DNA of 64,000 nt from Lactobacillus iners DSM 13335. GTDB taxonomy: Bacteria > Bacillota > Bacilli > Lactobacillales > Lactobacillaceae. The DNA lies in contig NZ_GG700805.1 in the NCBI RefSeq assembly GCF_000160875.1, positions 310,001 to 374,000 of the forward strand, read 5' to 3'. Shown here piece after piece: positions 51,203 to 59,269 of the stretch. The position numbers and the translations under genes are program-made. The notes under the pieces were generated by a model, which worked only from the letters and a program-made list of their open reading frames with translations, was not told the DNA's origin and made no database searches. Numbering within the stretch: the stretch's first letter is position 1; every line of letters starts with the position of its first letter.

Positions 51203-51996
51203 TGTTAGAAATATTTGATTATGAATTTATGCGTCGTGCTTTTATTGTAGGAATGTTTTTGGCGATTATTTTGCCAACAATGGGGTTACCAATTCTATTA
51301 AAACGGCTTTCGATGATTGGTGATACATTGGCACATTCATCCTTAGCTGGTGTAGCTATTGGCTTATGTTTTGGATTTGATCCATTACTGGCTTCGATTG
51401 CAGCTTGTATTGTTGCTGGATTAGGTATTGAACTGATTCGTAATAAGTTGAAGGCATATCAAGAGATTTCAACAGTTATTATTTTGGCTGCCTCAATTGG
51501 ATTAGCTGGTGTTTTTATGAGTTTTATTAATAATGCTAATTCAATTAGTGCCTATTTGTTTGGATCAATTGTAACAATCAGTGATTCTGAATTTTATTTA
51601 GTCATTGCAGTATCACTTTTTGTAATAGTATGTTCATATCTTTTATACAATACTTTATATTTGTGTGTATTTGATCCTAAAGCTGCCCCTATTTTAGGTA
51701 TTAATGTTAAATTTATTAATTTTATGGTGACATTTTTAAGTGCAGTAGCAATATCAATTTCTGCTAAAACAATTGGATCATTAATTGTTTCGTCACTGCT
51801 TGTTATTCCAGTAGTCAGTGCTATGCAAATTGCTAGAACCTATAAAAAAACATTGCTTTTATCCATTTTATTGTCGGTGACTTTCGTTTATACAGGATTA
51901 TTTATATCGTATTTCTTTAATTTAAAGCCCGGTTCAGTAATTGTTTTGATATCGGTTATCTGGTTGATTTTAACAATGATAATAAAGAAAAATTAG
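51199..51996 (+). CDS. adcB: Zinc ABC transporter permease
   Basis: A 265-residue membrane protein of the ABC-3 (ZnuB/MntB) family with about eight helices. The segments GDTLAHSSLAGVAIGLCFG and FDPKAAPILGINVKFINF and the helix SLLVIPVVSAMQIART are typical. The ATG at 51199 overlaps the adcC stop as ATGA. A second in-frame ATG at 51202 is also possible. The histidine-triad gene starts 9 bases after its stop. Confidence 0.92.
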   Translation: MMLEIFDYEFMRRAFIVGMFLAIILPTMGLPILLKRLSMIGDTLAHSSLAGVAIGLCFGFDPLLASIAACIVAGLGIELIRNKLKAYQEISTVIILAASIGLAGVFMSFINNANSISAYLFGSIVTISDSEFYLVIAVSLFVIVCSYLLYNTLYLCVFDPKAAPILGINVKFINFMVTFLSAVAISISAKTIGSLIVSSLLVIPVVSAMQIARTYKKTLLLSILLSVTFVYTGLFISYFFNLKPGSVIVLISVIWLILTMIIKKN

Positions 51997-52005
51997 GAGT
52001 TTGTA

Positions 52006-54372
52006 ATGAATAAAAAAAATAAAAAAAGTCTTGCCAAATTAGGTGTAATTTTAATTTCAGCAACAATATTATCAGCTTGTGGTAATAATCAGGGTGCTAA
52101 CAAGGCTACGAAAAATATTAATCATTCGTTTGTAACTAAAAAGACTACATATCAAAAAGATAAGACTACTAAAGTTTTAGTAGATTCAGACTCATTTAAA
52201 AAGAGTGATATTGTCAAAATTATTAAACATGGTGATCATTGGCATGTCTTTACAGCTGATGGCAAGGAACATATCACATATACAGATCCAAATAAGATGA
52301 GTGACTCGACAAGTTTGGAATTGGTTAATGTTGTTACTTTGGCACAACTTAAGAATAAAAAAGTTGTCGCTATTAAGATTCATGGTAATCACTGGCATGT
52401 CTTCACAGCTGATGGCAATGAGTACTTAACTTACCAAAATCCAAGCTCGATGTTCCCTCATATTAGGGTTACTAAATATACAGGGCATCATGGATCACGT
52501 GGTACAGCGTCAATCACTAAGGCCTTAGCTAAAGATCGTGTTGTTAAAATTTTGCAACACGGTGATCATTTCCATATTTATACTGCAAGTGGTAAGGAAT
52601 TTATCAGTTATTCAGATCCACGTGGTATGTATCCACATGCAGTCTTTGGTCAATATGTTGGTACACATGGTCAGCATGCAACTCAAAAAGTCACATCTAA
52701 ACAGCAATTACATCTAGTATCAGTTTTAGGTAAAAAAGTAGCAGATAAGAATCGCATAGTTAAAATTTTACAACATGGTGATCATTATCATATTTATGAT
52801 GCAGAAGGTAATGAGTCAATTACATATTCAGATCCACGTGCTTTATATCCAAACGCAGTTTTTGGTCAATATGTTGGTACACATGCTGATCATCAACAAG
52901 CACAAAATATTGAACAATTACAATTTGTAAATGTTTTAGGGCAAAAAAAAGTAGATAAGAATCGCATAGTTAAAATTTTACAACATGGTGATCATTATCA
53001 TGTTTATGATGCAGAAGGTAATGAGTCAATCACATATTCAGACCCACGTGCTCTATATCCAGATGCAGTTTTTGGTCAATATGTTGGCACACATGCTGAT
53101 CATCATTCTGAAAATGATGAACATTCAACACACATTGAAAATAATGAACCTTCAACGCACATTGAAGATAAGCATGATGATAATAAAGATGCCATTGCTA
53201 ATTTGAAAATCGTTCCTGTTTTAGGTCAAAAAGGGAAGATTGATAGATATGATATTATTAAAATTTTACAACATGAAGATCATTATCATATCTACGATTC
53301 GCAGGGTAATGAAGGAATTACTTATACCAATCCACGTGCTTTATATCCAAATGCTAAATTTGGTCAATACGTCGGCACTCACAGTCAGCATAATACTAAT
53401 GTTGAAATTGATTGGCCAGAAGGTATTGATAAGATAGTTGATCATGGTGATCATTGGCATTTGTATAAAAATGGTCAAGAAATTACTGTAGTGCATGAAA
53501 ATCCAAAATCGCACTATCCAAATGCTGAATATATTGATGAACGTCCTAAAGATTATTCAAATATTACTGTTGAAAATAATGAGATTTTTACATATGATGA
53601 GGTAAAACCTGAAGTTAAAGATGGGTTGCGTGAATTTTTAAAGAAAAAAGATATGCGTGGTATCGTGGATATGGAAGGATTTGGTGATTTAACCAATGAA
53701 ACACGACCAGTTTATGGCTCTGAAACAGATGAAAATGGCCAACCGATTAAAAAAGACATTTTCTACTTCTGCCATAATGGTGATCATTATCATGCTTTAA
53801 CCATCAAACAAATTATACAGGCTGCTAAAGCTGGTGAATATGGATCATTTACTGCTCGAGATATTGTAGCTGCAATGAAATGGTCTATTGAAAATAAAGA
53901 GAAATTAGTTACCTTTACTGTAAGTAAAAATATTGATGCAGTTAAAAATTATTTGAAACAATATTATCACATTGATGATGAAAACGATATTTCAAGTTTT
54001 GGTAATCAGATTGGTATATATGGTATTAAGGCTGACGGTAATCCTGTTTACTTTAATGTAGATGATGATTTTACAGTTGAAAATGGTCAAATAAAATCAA
54101 TTAAACCTTTACCAGCTAGAGAAGAAAAGACTGATCAAAAATCAGAAGCTGATCCTCAAAAAGAACTTTCAGTTGAAAATGTTAATCCAACTGCTTTAAC
54201 GAAAGTAACTTTAGATTCTGTCAAAGCATTTTTAATTGAGAAGTATCCAAACAGTGAGGTTTCAGCTATATCTGGTGTATTGTATGTATCAAAAGGTGAA
54301 GATGAGGCTCCAATTAAGTTCAAATTGACTGATTTTGCAATCAAAGATAATAAAATTGTCGAGAAAAAATAA
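52006..54372 (+). CDS. Histidine-triad (Pht-like) surface lipoprotein
   Basis: A 788-residue secreted lipoprotein with lipobox LSAC near residue 25. Seven HxxHxH motifs occur at residues 75, 126, 185, 257, 327, 423 and 480 (HGDHWH, HGNHWH, HGDHFH, HGDHYH twice, HEDHYH, HGDHWH), and a variant HNGDHYH at 590. Each early motif is followed by an aromatic strand and an ITYxDP turn, spaced 50-95 residues. A His/Asp/Glu-rich linker covers about 363-397. The C-terminal 190 residues hold mixed alpha/beta domains with two similar FxVxxxxxxVKxFL-like segments. Streptococcal Pht proteins bind Zn and pass it to AdcA-type receptors. Placement directly behind adcACB supports that job here. An AGGAG site precedes the ATG. 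Confidence 0.85.
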   Translation: MNKKNKKSLAKLGVILISATILSACGNNQGANKATKNINHSFVTKKTTYQKDKTTKVLVDSDSFKKSDIVKIIKHGDHWHVFTADGKEHITYTDPNKMSDSTSLELVNVVTLAQLKNKKVVAIKIHGNHWHVFTADGNEYLTYQNPSSMFPHIRVTKYTGHHGSRGTASITKALAKDRVVKILQHGDHFHIYTASGKEFISYSDPRGMYPHAVFGQYVGTHGQHATQKVTSKQQLHLVSVLGKKVADKNRIVKILQHGDHYHIYDAEGNESITYSDPRALYPNAVFGQYVGTHADHQQAQNIEQLQFVNVLGQKKVDKNRIVKILQHGDHYHVYDAEGNESITYSDPRALYPDAVFGQYVGTHADHHSENDEHSTHIENNEPSTHIEDKHDDNKDAIANLKIVPVLGQKGKIDRYDIIKILQHEDHYHIYDSQGNEGITYTNPRALYPNAKFGQYVGTHSQHNTNVEIDWPEGIDKIVDHGDHWHLYKNGQEITVVHENPKSHYPNAEYIDERPKDYSNITVENNEIFTYDEVKPEVKDGLREFLKKKDMRGIVDMEGFGDLTNETRPVYGSETDENGQPIKKDIFYFCHNGDHYHALTIKQIIQAAKAGEYGSFTARDIVAAMKWSIENKEKLVTFTVSKNIDAVKNYLKQYYHIDDENDISSFGNQIGIYGIKADGNPVYFNVDDDFTVENGQIKSIKPLPAREEKTDQKSEADPQKELSVENVNPTALTKVTLDSVKAFLIEKYPNSEVSAISGVLYVSKGEDEAPIKFKLTDFAIKDNKIVEKK
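52744..53104 (+). repeat. Near-identical tandem repeat inside the histidine-triad gene
   Basis: A block of about 150 bases (52744-52894) recurs at 52954-53104, a period of 210 bases or 70 codons, with about seven base differences by eye. It encodes the fourth and fifth His motifs. The low divergence suggests recent duplication or gene conversion, and copy number could vary between strains. Confidence 0.85.
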
Positions 54373-54389
54373 AATACTTTCAAAAAAGG

Positions 54390-54418
54390 TTGACCCAAAT
54401 TTATTTTATGAGTATAAT
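54390..54418 (+). promoter_or_regulatory. Promoter for the metQ T-box leader
   Basis: TTGACC at 54390-54395, spacer of 17, TATAAT at 54413-54418. It lies directly behind the histidine-triad gene, with no terminator seen between. Confidence 0.8.
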
Positions 54419-54439
54419 CAATATCAACTTATTAATTTT

Positions 54440-54715
54440 ATGAAACATACCGAAAAGCAGAGTAAGTTAGTGGATAATTTTAGAGAGCTTCCGTTGTGGT
54501 GAAAGGAAGTATTTGAAGCTGACCGAATATGGGCTTGGAATGGTGATAGCGATAGTTAGCTGTCAACGGGTTTGCACACGTTATTAGTGCAAGGTATTTC
54601 CGAAAATAATATTTTTGGAGAAACTTGTAGAGATCAAATCTGTGAAGATTTGATGAACCAAAAGGTGGTATCGCGATAAGTCGTCCTTTATCTTTCGATA
54701 AAGGACGACTTTTTT
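54440..54715 (+). promoter_or_regulatory. T-box riboswitch, probably methionine-specific
   Basis: A leader of about 280 bases with the T-box core AGGTGGTATCGCG at about 54663-54675 and a terminator whose 13-bp stem (AAGTCGTCCTTTA at 54678-54690 with its complement at 54699-54711) ends in six T. Stem I contains an AGAG/GTGGTGAAAGGAAG segment and a candidate ATG specifier in GAATATGGGC near 54526. Uncharged tRNA would open the terminator and switch on the MetQ-like gene. Methionine specificity is inferred from that codon and the downstream gene. This accounts for most of the gene-free stretch 54373-54765. Confidence 0.85.
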
Positions 54716-54765
54716 GTTTATAAAAATAATTAAGTTGAAAAAATTAGAAGAGGAAGGTAATCCTT

Positions 54766-55605
54766 ATGAAAAACCAAAGAAATATAATTGTAACTGTTGT
54801 AGCTGTATTGTTGATAATTGTGGGGTTCTTTACACTAAATCGTAAAGGAAACTCAAGTGAAAAGAATGTCACAATCGGTGTAGTAAGTCAATCCAAACAA
54901 GATGAAGCCATTTGGAAAATTATTAGAAAAGATATTAAAGATAAGTATGGTATTAATGTTAAAATCAAAAACTTTACTGACTATACTCAACCAAATAAAG
55001 CTCTACAAAATGGAGATATTGATTTAAATGCCTTCCAACACCAGGCATTCCTTGATGCTTGGAATAAGGCAAATAAGGGAACAATTGTTTCTATAGGTAA
55101 AACTTTTATAGCTCCAATTAGATTATATTCAAATAAATATAAGAGTATAAAGAAGTTACCTAAGGGTGCAACAATTTCTTTACCTAATGATGCTACTAAT
55201 GAATCACGTGCATTATTTGTATTGAAAAATGCTGGTTTGATCACTTTTAAAAAGAATTGTTCAAAATTAGCAACTATCAAAGATATTGCAACTAATAAAA
55301 AGCAATTTAAGTTAAAAGAAATAGGTGCAGAGCAAACTGCCAGAACATTAAGTGATGTGGATGCAGCTTTTGTTAATAATAATTATGCAATTGCTTCAGG
55401 TTTAAAGACAAATTCAGCAATATATACAGAACCTGTTAATAAAGATTCTAAACAATGGATAAATATTATTTGCTCAACTAGAAAGAACAAGAACAATCCA
55501 CTATTTAAGAAAATTATTAAAGTTTACCAAACTAATAAAGTTAAGCAGCTTTACAAAAAATATTATGGTAATACACAAATTCCTGCATGGGATATTAAGT
55601 TATAA
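54766..55605 (+). CDS. metQ: MetQ/NlpA-family substrate-binding protein
   Basis: A 279-residue methionine-type ABC binding protein (DLNAFQHQAFLDAWNK, LYSNKYKSIKKLPKGATISLPNDATNESRAL, VDAAFVNNNYAIASGL). The N terminus has a membrane helix (about 7-26) but no lipobox Cys, so it is probably tethered by an uncleaved helix. No metN or metI gene is nearby, so partners must lie elsewhere. Control by the T-box just upstream points to amino-acid starvation. A GAGGAAGG site precedes the ATG. Confidence 0.85.
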   Translation: MKNQRNIIVTVVAVLLIIVGFFTLNRKGNSSEKNVTIGVVSQSKQDEAIWKIIRKDIKDKYGINVKIKNFTDYTQPNKALQNGDIDLNAFQHQAFLDAWNKANKGTIVSIGKTFIAPIRLYSNKYKSIKKLPKGATISLPNDATNESRALFVLKNAGLITFKKNCSKLATIKDIATNKKQFKLKEIGAEQTARTLSDVDAAFVNNNYAIASGLKTNSAIYTEPVNKDSKQWINIICSTRKNKNNPLFKKIIKVYQTNKVKQLYKKYYGNTQIPAWDIKL

Positions 55606-55666
55606 TTGTTATTAGCTAGAAAACTGTTAAATCATAATCAGCTAATCTAATGTTAAAAGCACAAGA

Positions 55667-55700
55667 TAACGGATTACGTGAAAGTATTCCGTTTTTTATT
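55667..55700 (+). terminator. Hairpin between metQ and the M20 peptidase gene
   Basis: AACGGATTAC at 55668-55677 pairs with GTATTCCGTT at 55684-55693 (one mismatch) with a T run. It lies immediately before the GGAGGAG site of the next gene, so it would reduce rather than abolish read-through. Confidence 0.55.
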
Positions 55701-55715
55701 GGAGGAGTGACAGTT

Positions 55716-56870
55716 ATGGATGAAAAAGGCAAATTACAAGTTTTATGTGATTTAATTAAGATTAACTCTGCTAATGGCAATGAAATTGAGGTGGCAGAAT
55801 ATTTATCAAAATTGTTATCACAACATGGGTTAACAGCCAAAATCGATGCTTTTGGTAATAAACGTGCCAATTTACTAGTAGAAGTAGGACAAGGTGAAAA
55901 AATTTTAGGACTAACAGGTCATATGGATACAGTGTCATTGGGTGATCTTACTAAATGGAATACTAACCCGCTAGAGCCTACTATTATCGGTAATAAATTA
56001 TATGGTCGTGGTGCTAGTGATATGAAAAGTGGGTTAGCTGCACAAGCGATTGCATTAATTGAATTATCTAATTCAGGGAAATTGCCACAAGGTCGTATTC
56101 GCTGGATTGTTACTGCTGGTGAAGAAAATGGAACTCCTGGTGCTAATAGATTTGAAGAACAAGGGATAGCTGATGATTTAGCTGCGTTAATTGTTGGTGA
56201 ATCTACAGATGGAGATATTATTTTTGCACATTCTGGTAGCTTAAGTTATCGTATCAGCAGTGTTGGATTGTCTGTCCATTCGTCAATGCCCGAAAAAGGT
56301 AAGAATGCGTTTGATGCTTTAGTAGAATTTTATCGCAGAGAAAAGAATTTATTCGATGATGCACCTTTTGATGAATATTTAGGTTCAGTTAAACATAGTA
56401 TTACTGTGATGCATGGGGGAGATCAGGTTAATACAATTCCAGATCATGCTGAATTATTAGGTAATGTTAGACCAACTACTGCATTTGGTAATGATAATGT
56501 TATTAAAAAACTAAAACAATTAGTGGACAAAGTTAATATCGATTTGGATGCTAAATTACAATTTGAATTAATTTATTCATATTTGCCAATAGAAACTGAT
56601 CCTCAAAGTAATTTTATTAAGGATGCAATCGAAATATCACAACAATCTTACCAGCAATTTTATCCACAACATCGAAAGGTTAATAAAGATGTTTTTAATG
56701 GAGCAACTGATGCTAGTGTTTTCATCAAAAAACATCACAATTTACCAGTATTTATTTATGGACCAGATACATGGCAAGTAGCTCATAAAATTAACGAATA
56801 TACAACGATACCAAGTTTTTATGCAACAATAGATGCATATAAAAAAATTATTAAACATTTTTTTGCATAA
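55716..56870 (+). CDS. M20-family metallopeptidase (ArgE/DapE type)
   Basis: A 384-residue zinc hydrolase. The metal motifs GHMDTV and GRGASDMKSG, catalytic Glu in TAGEENGTPG, and the ITVMHGGDQVNTIPDHAELLGNVR dimerisation region are typical of succinyl-diaminopimelate desuccinylase or acetylornithine deacetylase-like proteins. Its neighbour metQ suggests release of an amino acid from an acylated or peptide form, but this is inference. The frame is open from 55650, but GGAGGAGTGA fixes the start at 55716. Confidence 0.85.
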   Translation: MDEKGKLQVLCDLIKINSANGNEIEVAEYLSKLLSQHGLTAKIDAFGNKRANLLVEVGQGEKILGLTGHMDTVSLGDLTKWNTNPLEPTIIGNKLYGRGASDMKSGLAAQAIALIELSNSGKLPQGRIRWIVTAGEENGTPGANRFEEQGIADDLAALIVGESTDGDIIFAHSGSLSYRISSVGLSVHSSMPEKGKNAFDALVEFYRREKNLFDDAPFDEYLGSVKHSITVMHGGDQVNTIPDHAELLGNVRPTTAFGNDNVIKKLKQLVDKVNIDLDAKLQFELIYSYLPIETDPQSNFIKDAIEISQQSYQQFYPQHRKVNKDVFNGATDASVFIKKHHNLPVFIYGPDTWQVAHKINEYTTIPSFYATIDAYKKIIKHFFA

Positions 56871-56895
56871 ATTGATAAAAAATATATAAAAAGGC

Positions 56896-56924
56896 TTGAC
56901 AAATAATTAGGCTGAAATTAGAAT
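56896..56924 (+). promoter_or_regulatory. Promoter for the brnQ T-box leader
   Basis: Perfect TTGACA at 56896-56901, spacer of 17, TAGAAT at 56919-56924. Confidence 0.8.
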
Positions 56925-56931
56925 TAAAATC

Positions 56932-57223
56932 ATAAATTAATAAATCAAATGCAATGATAAAGAAGAGTAGATTATATTTGTGCTTAAGCGAGTCTCGATT
57001 TGGTGTGAGGAGATAGTGCAAATATTGTTGAAAATCACTTTTGAGCACATGTTGACTGAAGACATGCTGGGTACACCCATTATAGTGGAAGCGTATCGCA
57101 ATATTATTTGCTGTACGTGATAAAAGGTTTTACATAGATGTGTGTAGACAAATCTAGGGTGGTACCGTGCTTTAATTTGCGCCCCTTAATCGATATTGAT
57201 TGATCGATTGAGGGGCGTTTTTC
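56932..57223 (+). promoter_or_regulatory. T-box riboswitch before brnQ (branched-chain amino acid)
   Basis: A T-box core AGGGTGGTACCGTG starts at about 57156. The terminator has a 15-bp stem (57180-57194 with 57203-57217) and a T run. Stem I is long, with GAGTCTCGATTTGGTGTGAG as part of it. A candidate ATC (Ile) specifier lies in GAAAATCACTT near 57030. Which of Ile, Val or Leu is sensed is not certain. This explains the gene-free stretch 56871-57259. Confidence 0.85.
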
Positions 57224-57259
57224 ATTGGTTTGATATTTTTATTTTTTTGGAGGAATAAT

Positions 57260-58633
57260 ATGAAACCTTATAATTCTAGAAAGTTATCATTAAAGGAATA
57301 TCTGGTTGTTAGCTCGCTACTATTTGGATTATTTTTTGGAGCTGGCAACTTAATTTTCCCATTACATTTGGGTCAATTAGCTGGTGGAAAATGGATTGTG
57401 GCTACGATTGGTTTTTTGATTACTGGTGTTTTATTGCCTTTATTATCAGTTTTGGCTATTTCAGTGACAAAATCTGAAGGTGTTTTTGATGTAGGTAAGC
57501 CTCTAGGAGTAGGTTTTGCCTTGGTATTTATGGTTTTGATTCATGCTACGATCGGTCCATTGTTTGGTACTCCGCGTACAGCTACTGTATCTTTTACAGT
57601 AGGTGTAGAACCTTTTGTAGGCTCAAATAATCATACATTAGCATTATTTATCTTTTCAGTCGTCTTCTTTTTATTGGCTTTTGGTTTCTCATATCATGAA
57701 AACCATATCTTAGATAATGTAGGTAAAGTTTTAAATCCCTTATTTTTGGCATTACTATTTATTATGTTTTTAGTTGCCTTTTTATGTCCTTTAGGCAATC
57801 CAATGACAGCAGCTGTAACTAAAGATTATGTTAATGCATCATTGATCAATGGTTTTTTGCAAGGCTATAACACTATGGATGCATTAGCTGGTTTAGCTTT
57901 TGGTGTTACTGTAGTGACAGCTGTTCGTCAAATGGGTCAAAGAAAAGAAAGTGATGTTTCCAAAGTCGTTGCTAAATCAGGTTTTGTAGGTATGGCTGCT
58001 GTTGCATTTATTTACTTACTATTGATTGTAGCTGGTGCCATGTCATTAGGTCATTTTAAACTATCAGGTGATGGTGGTGTAGCTTTTACACAAATTGTTA
58101 ATTACTATGGTGGTGCTTTTGGACAAGCAGTTTTAGCAGTATTAATTACTGTAACATGTTTAACAACAGCAGTTGGGTTAGTAGCTGCTTTTGCTCAAGA
58201 TTTTCACAAACATTTTCCAGCCGTTAGTTATCATACTTGGTTAGCATTAACTACTTTTGCCTCTTTTGTGGTTGCTAATTTTGGATTAGAGCAAATTATA
58301 GCATGGTCAACACCAATGTTGATGTTCTTATACCCATTATCGATGGTTTTGATTTTATTATCAGTTTGTTCACCTTTATTTAAACGTAATAGTTATGTAT
58401 ATTTCTTTGTAGTTTTATTTACTGTTGTTCCTGCTTTAGGTGATATGGTGGTAGCCTTTCCAGCAGTAGTTAGCCATAGTGCATTTGGTCTTGCTGTAGC
58501 TAAATATCGAGAAATGTTGCCATTAGCAGAATTTGGATTATCATGGGTAGTTCCAGCATTAGTTGGACTAGTGATAGGTCTTGCAATGTATGTATATAAA
58601 GACAAGAAGATGTCTACGCAAACTGTAGAATAA
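57260..58633 (+). CDS. brnQ: Branched-chain amino acid:cation symporter BrnQ
   Basis: A 457-residue LIVCS-family carrier with about 12 membrane helices. It shows the family features FFGAGNLIFPLHLGQLAGGKW near the N terminus, FGTPRTATVSFTVGVEPF and NTMDALAGLAFGVTVV. It brings in leucine, isoleucine and valine with a cation. The ATG at 57260 follows TTGGAGGAAT. The in-frame ATG at 57230 lies in the tail of the T-box region and is rejected. It is controlled by the T-box upstream and followed by cre-like sites. Confidence 0.93.
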   Translation: MKPYNSRKLSLKEYLVVSSLLFGLFFGAGNLIFPLHLGQLAGGKWIVATIGFLITGVLLPLLSVLAISVTKSEGVFDVGKPLGVGFALVFMVLIHATIGPLFGTPRTATVSFTVGVEPFVGSNNHTLALFIFSVVFFLLAFGFSYHENHILDNVGKVLNPLFLALLFIMFLVAFLCPLGNPMTAAVTKDYVNASLINGFLQGYNTMDALAGLAFGVTVVTAVRQMGQRKESDVSKVVAKSGFVGMAAVAFIYLLLIVAGAMSLGHFKLSGDGGVAFTQIVNYYGGAFGQAVLAVLITVTCLTTAVGLVAAFAQDFHKHFPAVSYHTWLALTTFASFVVANFGLEQIIAWSTPMLMFLYPLSMVLILLSVCSPLFKRNSYVYFFVVLFTVVPALGDMVVAFPAVVSHSAFGLAVAKYREMLPLAEFGLSWVVPALVGLVIGLAMYVYKDKKMSTQTVE

Positions 58634-58637
58634 AGAT

Positions 58638-58651
58638 TGAAAATGCTTTCA
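58638..58651 (+). promoter_or_regulatory. cre-like palindrome (upstream)
   Basis: TGAAAATGCTTTCA inside the palindrome TTGAAA-ATGC-TTTCAA. It matches the CcpA consensus TGWAANCGNTNWCA except that the central C is T. It begins 5 bases after the brnQ stop and sits about 37 bases, centre to centre, from the second site. Confidence 0.5.
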
Positions 58652-58660
58652 AAAAAAGTG

Positions 58661-58689
58661 TTGACAATGTTAGTTGAAAACGTTATCAT
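58661..58689 (+). promoter_or_regulatory. Strong promoter overlapped by a cre site
   Basis: Perfect TTGACA at 58661-58666, spacer of 17, TATCAT at 58684-58689. The predicted start is near 58696. No gene with a ribosome site follows before the terminator at 58739-58773. Confidence 0.7.
58675..58688 (+). promoter_or_regulatory. Catabolite-responsive element (cre), full match
   Basis: TGAAAACGTTATCA fits every position of TGWAANCGNTNWCA. It covers the -10 of the promoter above, the classic place for CcpA/HPr-Ser-P repression. hprK is present in this window. Confidence 0.75.
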
Positions 58690-58695
58690 ATGTTA

Positions 58696-58774
58696 TGAAA
58701 GTTAAATTTCATAGCATTGAAACGATAGATATTGCAAAAAATCCGTTGAGCTTAGTTGCTTGACGGATTTTTTG
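58696..58774 (+). ncRNA. Candidate small RNA, catabolite-controlled
   Basis: The predicted transcript is about 78 bases. It begins with a 7-bp hairpin (TATGAAA at 58694-58700 with TTTCATA at 58707-58713), then an unpaired stretch of about 25 bases, then a 13-bp terminator hairpin with six T. The only ORF is 22 codons from an ATG at 58695, at the predicted 5' end without a ribosome site. The promoter, cre and terminator are seen in the sequence. The RNA itself is inferred. Alternatives are a leader/attenuator for the 58914 gene or the remains of a deleted catabolic gene. Confidence 0.5.
58739..58773 (+). terminator. Strong terminator of the candidate sRNA
   Basis: AAATCCGTTGAGC-like arm at 58739-58751 pairs with 58758-58770 (13 bp with two wobbles), 6-base loop, then T residues. 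Confidence 0.8.
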
Positions 58775-58913
58775 TTTTAAATAATAAATAAAATATTCAA
58801 ACTCATCTTTTTAAAAAAACATTAATATTATATAATATCATCATAATAATATCACTTATATTATTACTATCGGTTAGAATTTGATAATTATTTATAAAAT
58901 AGAGGTATTAAAA

Positions 58914-59197
58914 TGAATGGAAATGGTATTGTAATCATTTTATTATGTTTAGCAGCAATCATTGTACTATTAACAGAAATACTGAATATTTTGATTAAGC
59001 AATTTCCAGATAATTCAGTATGTAAGAAAATATGGTGTACTAGTTCTTATGGTGAAATTTTATTTGCCATTATTGCGATGATTTATGTTTTTGTAGCTTA
59101 TGATACTAATATAAAATTTTCGATAATATTTTTTGTATTATCACTGTTACTTTTGAAAGGATTACATGGACTTAAACAATACTACAGTAAAAAGTAA
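58914..59197 (+). CDS. Small membrane protein of unknown function
   Basis: A 94-residue protein not recognised. Three hydrophobic segments are visible (about 5-28, 45-62 and 68-84), with a short Cys-containing loop (NSVCKKIWCTSSYGE) between the first two and a basic end. AGAGG precedes the ATG by 9 bases. The very AT-rich 140 bases before it include TATAAT-like elements near 58835. It is flanked by the candidate sRNA and a bidirectional terminator, so it is probably a single gene. Confidence 0.6.
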
Positions 59198-59216
59198 AAT
59201 TTAATAATTAAGCTAA

Positions 59217-59256
59217 AAAAATAACACTTCCTAACTAGAATTAGGAGGTGTTTTTT
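59217..59256. terminator. Bidirectional terminator
   Basis: AACACTTCCTAA at 59223-59234 pairs with TTAGGAGGTGTT at 59241-59252 (one wobble), with A residues before and T residues after. It is shared by the small membrane protein gene and the convergent Apf-like gene. Confidence 0.85.
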
Positions 59257-59269
59257 ATCGTATATTTTT

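Noticed and set aside
52228-53800. Regularly spaced repeats that might suggest a CRISPR array
   Set aside because: The repeats lie in one long reading frame, keep codon phase, vary in spacing and encode HxxHxH motifs. They are protein repeats.
58695-58763. A 22-codon ORF inside the candidate small RNA
   Set aside because: Its ATG falls at the predicted 5' end of the transcript with no ribosome site, and its stop lies inside the terminator hairpin. Translation is unlikely.
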